Assembly (NCBI GenBank): GCA_027482185.1
Contig: JAIXWF010000022.1
Coordinates: forward strand, 248,001 to 312,000
Source of the DNA: Opitutaceae bacterium
GTDB lineage: Bacteria; Verrucomicrobiota; Verrucomicrobiia; Opitutales; Opitutaceae
Length of the DNA stretch: 64,000 nucleotides
Direction: 5' to 3'
Shown: piece by piece, positions 62,519 to 64,000 of the stretch
Numbering within the stretch: the stretch's first letter is position 1
Layout: each line of letters opens with the position of its first letter
The notes under the pieces: generated by a model
The model's database searches: none
Told to the model about the DNA's origin: nothing
Seen by the model: the letters and a program-made list of their open reading frames with translations, nothing else
Made by a program: the position numbers and the translations under genes

Positions 62519-63742
62519 ATGGCGTCCGCGCCCGAGTCCCTTGCGGAGTCCGCGTCGCGTTGGCGTTCCGGCACGGGGCGCGGCCGCGAGGGCTTTTTCC
62601 GGGTGGCGCAGCGGCCCGACGGCCGCTGGTCGCTGCTGGCGCCGGACGGCGCGCCTTTCTTCGCGCGCATTGTGAACGGGGTGAAAGCCGCGGCGCCCGC
62701 GGCGGACCGCCCGGCGGCGCCCGACAGCGCGGCGCGGCTGCGCGCCTGGGGTTTCAACACGCTCGGCGCCGGGTCCGAGGCGGGGTTGCGCGACGACGGT
62801 TTGGCCTACGTGGCCACGGTGGATTTCGCCGCCGGCGCCGCCATGGTGGCGGCGCCCGGTGTGCGTTTGCCCGACGTGTACGCGGCGGAATGGTCCGGGG
62901 GCGCGGCGGAGCGGGCGGGCGCGGTGTGTTCGCCCCTGCGGGGCGAACCGTCGTTGCTGGGGTGGATCACGGACGAGCAACTCCTCTGGGGCGAGGCGCG
63001 GCCGGACCGGCCCGGGCTGCTGCAGGTTTGCCTCAGCCTCGAGCCGTCATTTGCCGCGTACCACGCAGCGTGGGAATTCGTGCTGGCGCTGCACGGGGGC
63101 AAACTCGATGCGCTCGCCCGCGCGTGGGGCGTGCCCGTGGCCAACAAGGAGACGGTGCGCGACTGGACGCGCGGCGACCGCGGCGTCGTCACCCGCGGCT
63201 GCCTGCGCGACGACGCGCGCTGGGTGCGCGAATGGGCGCGCCGCTACTTTTTCTCGACCGCCGCGGCGATCCGCGCCGCCGATCCCGACCACCTTGTGCT
63301 CGGCTGCCGCTTTGCCGGGCCGGCGCCGGCCGCGGTCCAGGCGGAGGGCGTTTATCCCGCGGTCGACGTGGCGCTGCCGGTCTGGACCGATTTGCCCGGG
63401 GCCGAGGGCCAGACGCTGCACCCGGTGATCGCGGGGGAGGTGGCTTGGAACGGCGCGGAATTCCAGCAGGCGCCGGCGACCGGCCCCGCGCGGCGGCTCA
63501 CGTCCGTCGAGCGCATGCTGCGGCGCGCGCGGACCGCGCTCGACCGCACGGCCCGGCATCCGGCGGTCGTCGGCTATGCCTGGGCGCAGTGGCAGGACGC
63601 CGCCGGCGAAGTGCCGCCGTTCGCCCGGGGTCTGGTCCACGGCGACGGCGCCGAGGCCCGCGAACACACCGAATTGCTCGCCCCTTTCAACGCCCGCGTC
63701 GAAACTCTGCGCCGTCCGGAACGCCCCGCTTCTTCCCCATGA
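62519..63742 (+). CDS. GH-A clan glycosidase-like TIM-barrel protein
   Basis: A 407-residue protein without an obvious signal peptide. LLAPDGAPFFARIVNGVK and RLRAWGFNTLGAGSE resemble the start of agarase- and beta-galactosidase-like GH-A glycosidases. GWITDEQLLWGE contains Glu153, in the place of the acid/base glutamate of the usual DNE motif. HPVIAGEVAWNG has Glu307, a likely nucleophile, and VVGYAWAQWQDAAGE closes the barrel. The substitution of Asp before Glu153 is unusual, and the substrate is unknown. It is adjacent to a lipoprotein gene, overlapping by 4 bp (ATGA at 63739). Confidence 0.7.
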   Translation: MASAPESLAESASRWRSGTGRGREGFFRVAQRPDGRWSLLAPDGAPFFARIVNGVKAAAPAADRPAAPDSAARLRAWGFNTLGAGSEAGLRDDGLAYVATVDFAAGAAMVAAPGVRLPDVYAAEWSGGAAERAGAVCSPLRGEPSLLGWITDEQLLWGEARPDRPGLLQVCLSLEPSFAAYHAAWEFVLALHGGKLDALARAWGVPVANKETVRDWTRGDRGVVTRGCLRDDARWVREWARRYFFSTAAAIRAADPDHLVLGCRFAGPAPAAVQAEGVYPAVDVALPVWTDLPGAEGQTLHPVIAGEVAWNGAEFQQAPATGPARRLTSVERMLRRARTALDRTARHPAVVGYAWAQWQDAAGEVPPFARGLVHGDGAEAREHTELLAPFNARVETLRRPERPASSP

Positions 63743-64000
63743 AACTCCGCCGTCTCGCCCTGCTGTCCGCGTTGGCCGCCGTTCTTCTCGGCGCCGCGGG
63801 CTGCTCCCATCTCGACACCACGCCGGCCGGGAATCCCGACCGCGTGCTCAACGGCGCCGTCGTGTTCGAGGGCACGCTCCCGGCCGGGACCGAGATCATC
63901 GTCCGCCTGCTCGAGTCGGCGCCGAACGAAAAGGGCCGGAGTGCGGGAGCCGATTTCCCCGCGGCCTCCCCGGCGGCCGGTCCCCGTCCGGACCGTCTGC
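63739..64000 (+). CDS. lipoprotein with YbaY/YscW-like domain (cut by window edge)
   Basis: Only the first 87 residues are present. The lipoprotein signal is LAAVLLGAAGC with the cysteine at residue 22. What follows, RVLNGAVVFEGTLPAGTEII continuing VRLLE, is close to the start of the YbaY/YscW family of small beta-sandwich lipoproteins. The remainder lies beyond 64000. The ATG overlaps the glycosidase stop. Confidence 0.7.
   Translation, partial: MKLRRLALLSALAAVLLGAAGCSHLDTTPAGNPDRVLNGAVVFEGTLPAGTEIIVRLLESAPNEKGRSAGADFPAASPAAGPRPDRL

Overview
The window is about 70% GC and almost fully coding. It looks like chromosomal DNA of a heterotrophic Verrucomicrobiota bacterium, probably Opitutaceae or a close relative. 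That placement is inferred from gene style, not from a marker gene. It rests on a SPFxV-type TonB-dependent receptor next to three secreted sulfatases, giant NHL/Ig secreted proteins sharing a C-terminal module, an ECF sigma factor paired with a Ser/Thr kinase, and short inverted-repeat cassettes between genes. I see no rRNA, tRNA, CRISPR array, prophage or classical insertion sequence.

Layout. 1-617: no convincing gene. 618-9642 (minus): a compact operon read right to left: SorC-type regulator, glycerophosphodiester phosphodiesterase, sn-glycerol-1-phosphate dehydrogenase, organophosphate antiporter-type transporter, HAD-IIA phosphatase and GlpD, followed by a secreted Gfo/Idh protein and a sugar isomerase-like TIM barrel. 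The first five genes are joined by four successive 4-bp ATGA overlaps. Together they could take up glycerophosphodiesters and feed both glycerol-phosphate stereoisomers into dihydroxyacetone phosphate. 9698-21817: an AraC regulator, a TonB receptor, a Tat-exported toroid-like protein, three sulfatases and a four-carbon acid sugar kinase, which together look like a sulfated-glycan utilisation locus. 22368-30896: a 2058-residue NHL/Ig protein with a strong terminator, then CstA. 30916-34629: isopentenyl-diphosphate isomerase divergent from a partial ebo cluster (small protein, EboB, EboE, EboC). 34779-38636 (minus): LicD-like protein, acyl carrier protein, ketoacyl synthase and a Tat-exported DMFase-beta-like protein. 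38719-42976: inositol-phosphate synthase, CDP-alcohol phosphatidyltransferase, a GNAT protein resembling bacterial ceramide synthase, and an Aur1-like PAP2 protein. These make a candidate inositol-phosphoceramide locus. 42948-45583 (minus): ECF sigma, anti-sigma and DUF4097 genes. 45744-57637: metallo-beta-lactamase-fold protein, an unknown protein, a Ser/Thr kinase with its ECF sigma factor, a hybrid histidine kinase, a lipoprotein and a C39-type protease with the shared C-terminal modules. 57776-60212 (minus): kynureninase and kynurenine formamidase, split by a GxxExxY nuclease-family gene between perfect 16-bp inverted repeats. 60316-64000: DUF885 protein, small membrane protein, glycosidase-like TIM barrel, and a lipoprotein cut by the window edge.

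The most interesting signals are (1) the inverted-repeat cassettes, including the GxxExxY unit fused in frame to kynB and the GTTGAAAG arms that fill three convergent junctions, (2) the putative inositol sphingolipid locus, and (3) the operon combining glycerol-1-phosphate and glycerol-3-phosphate oxidation. Many long antisense reading frames exist only because third codon positions are very GC-rich, and they were left out.
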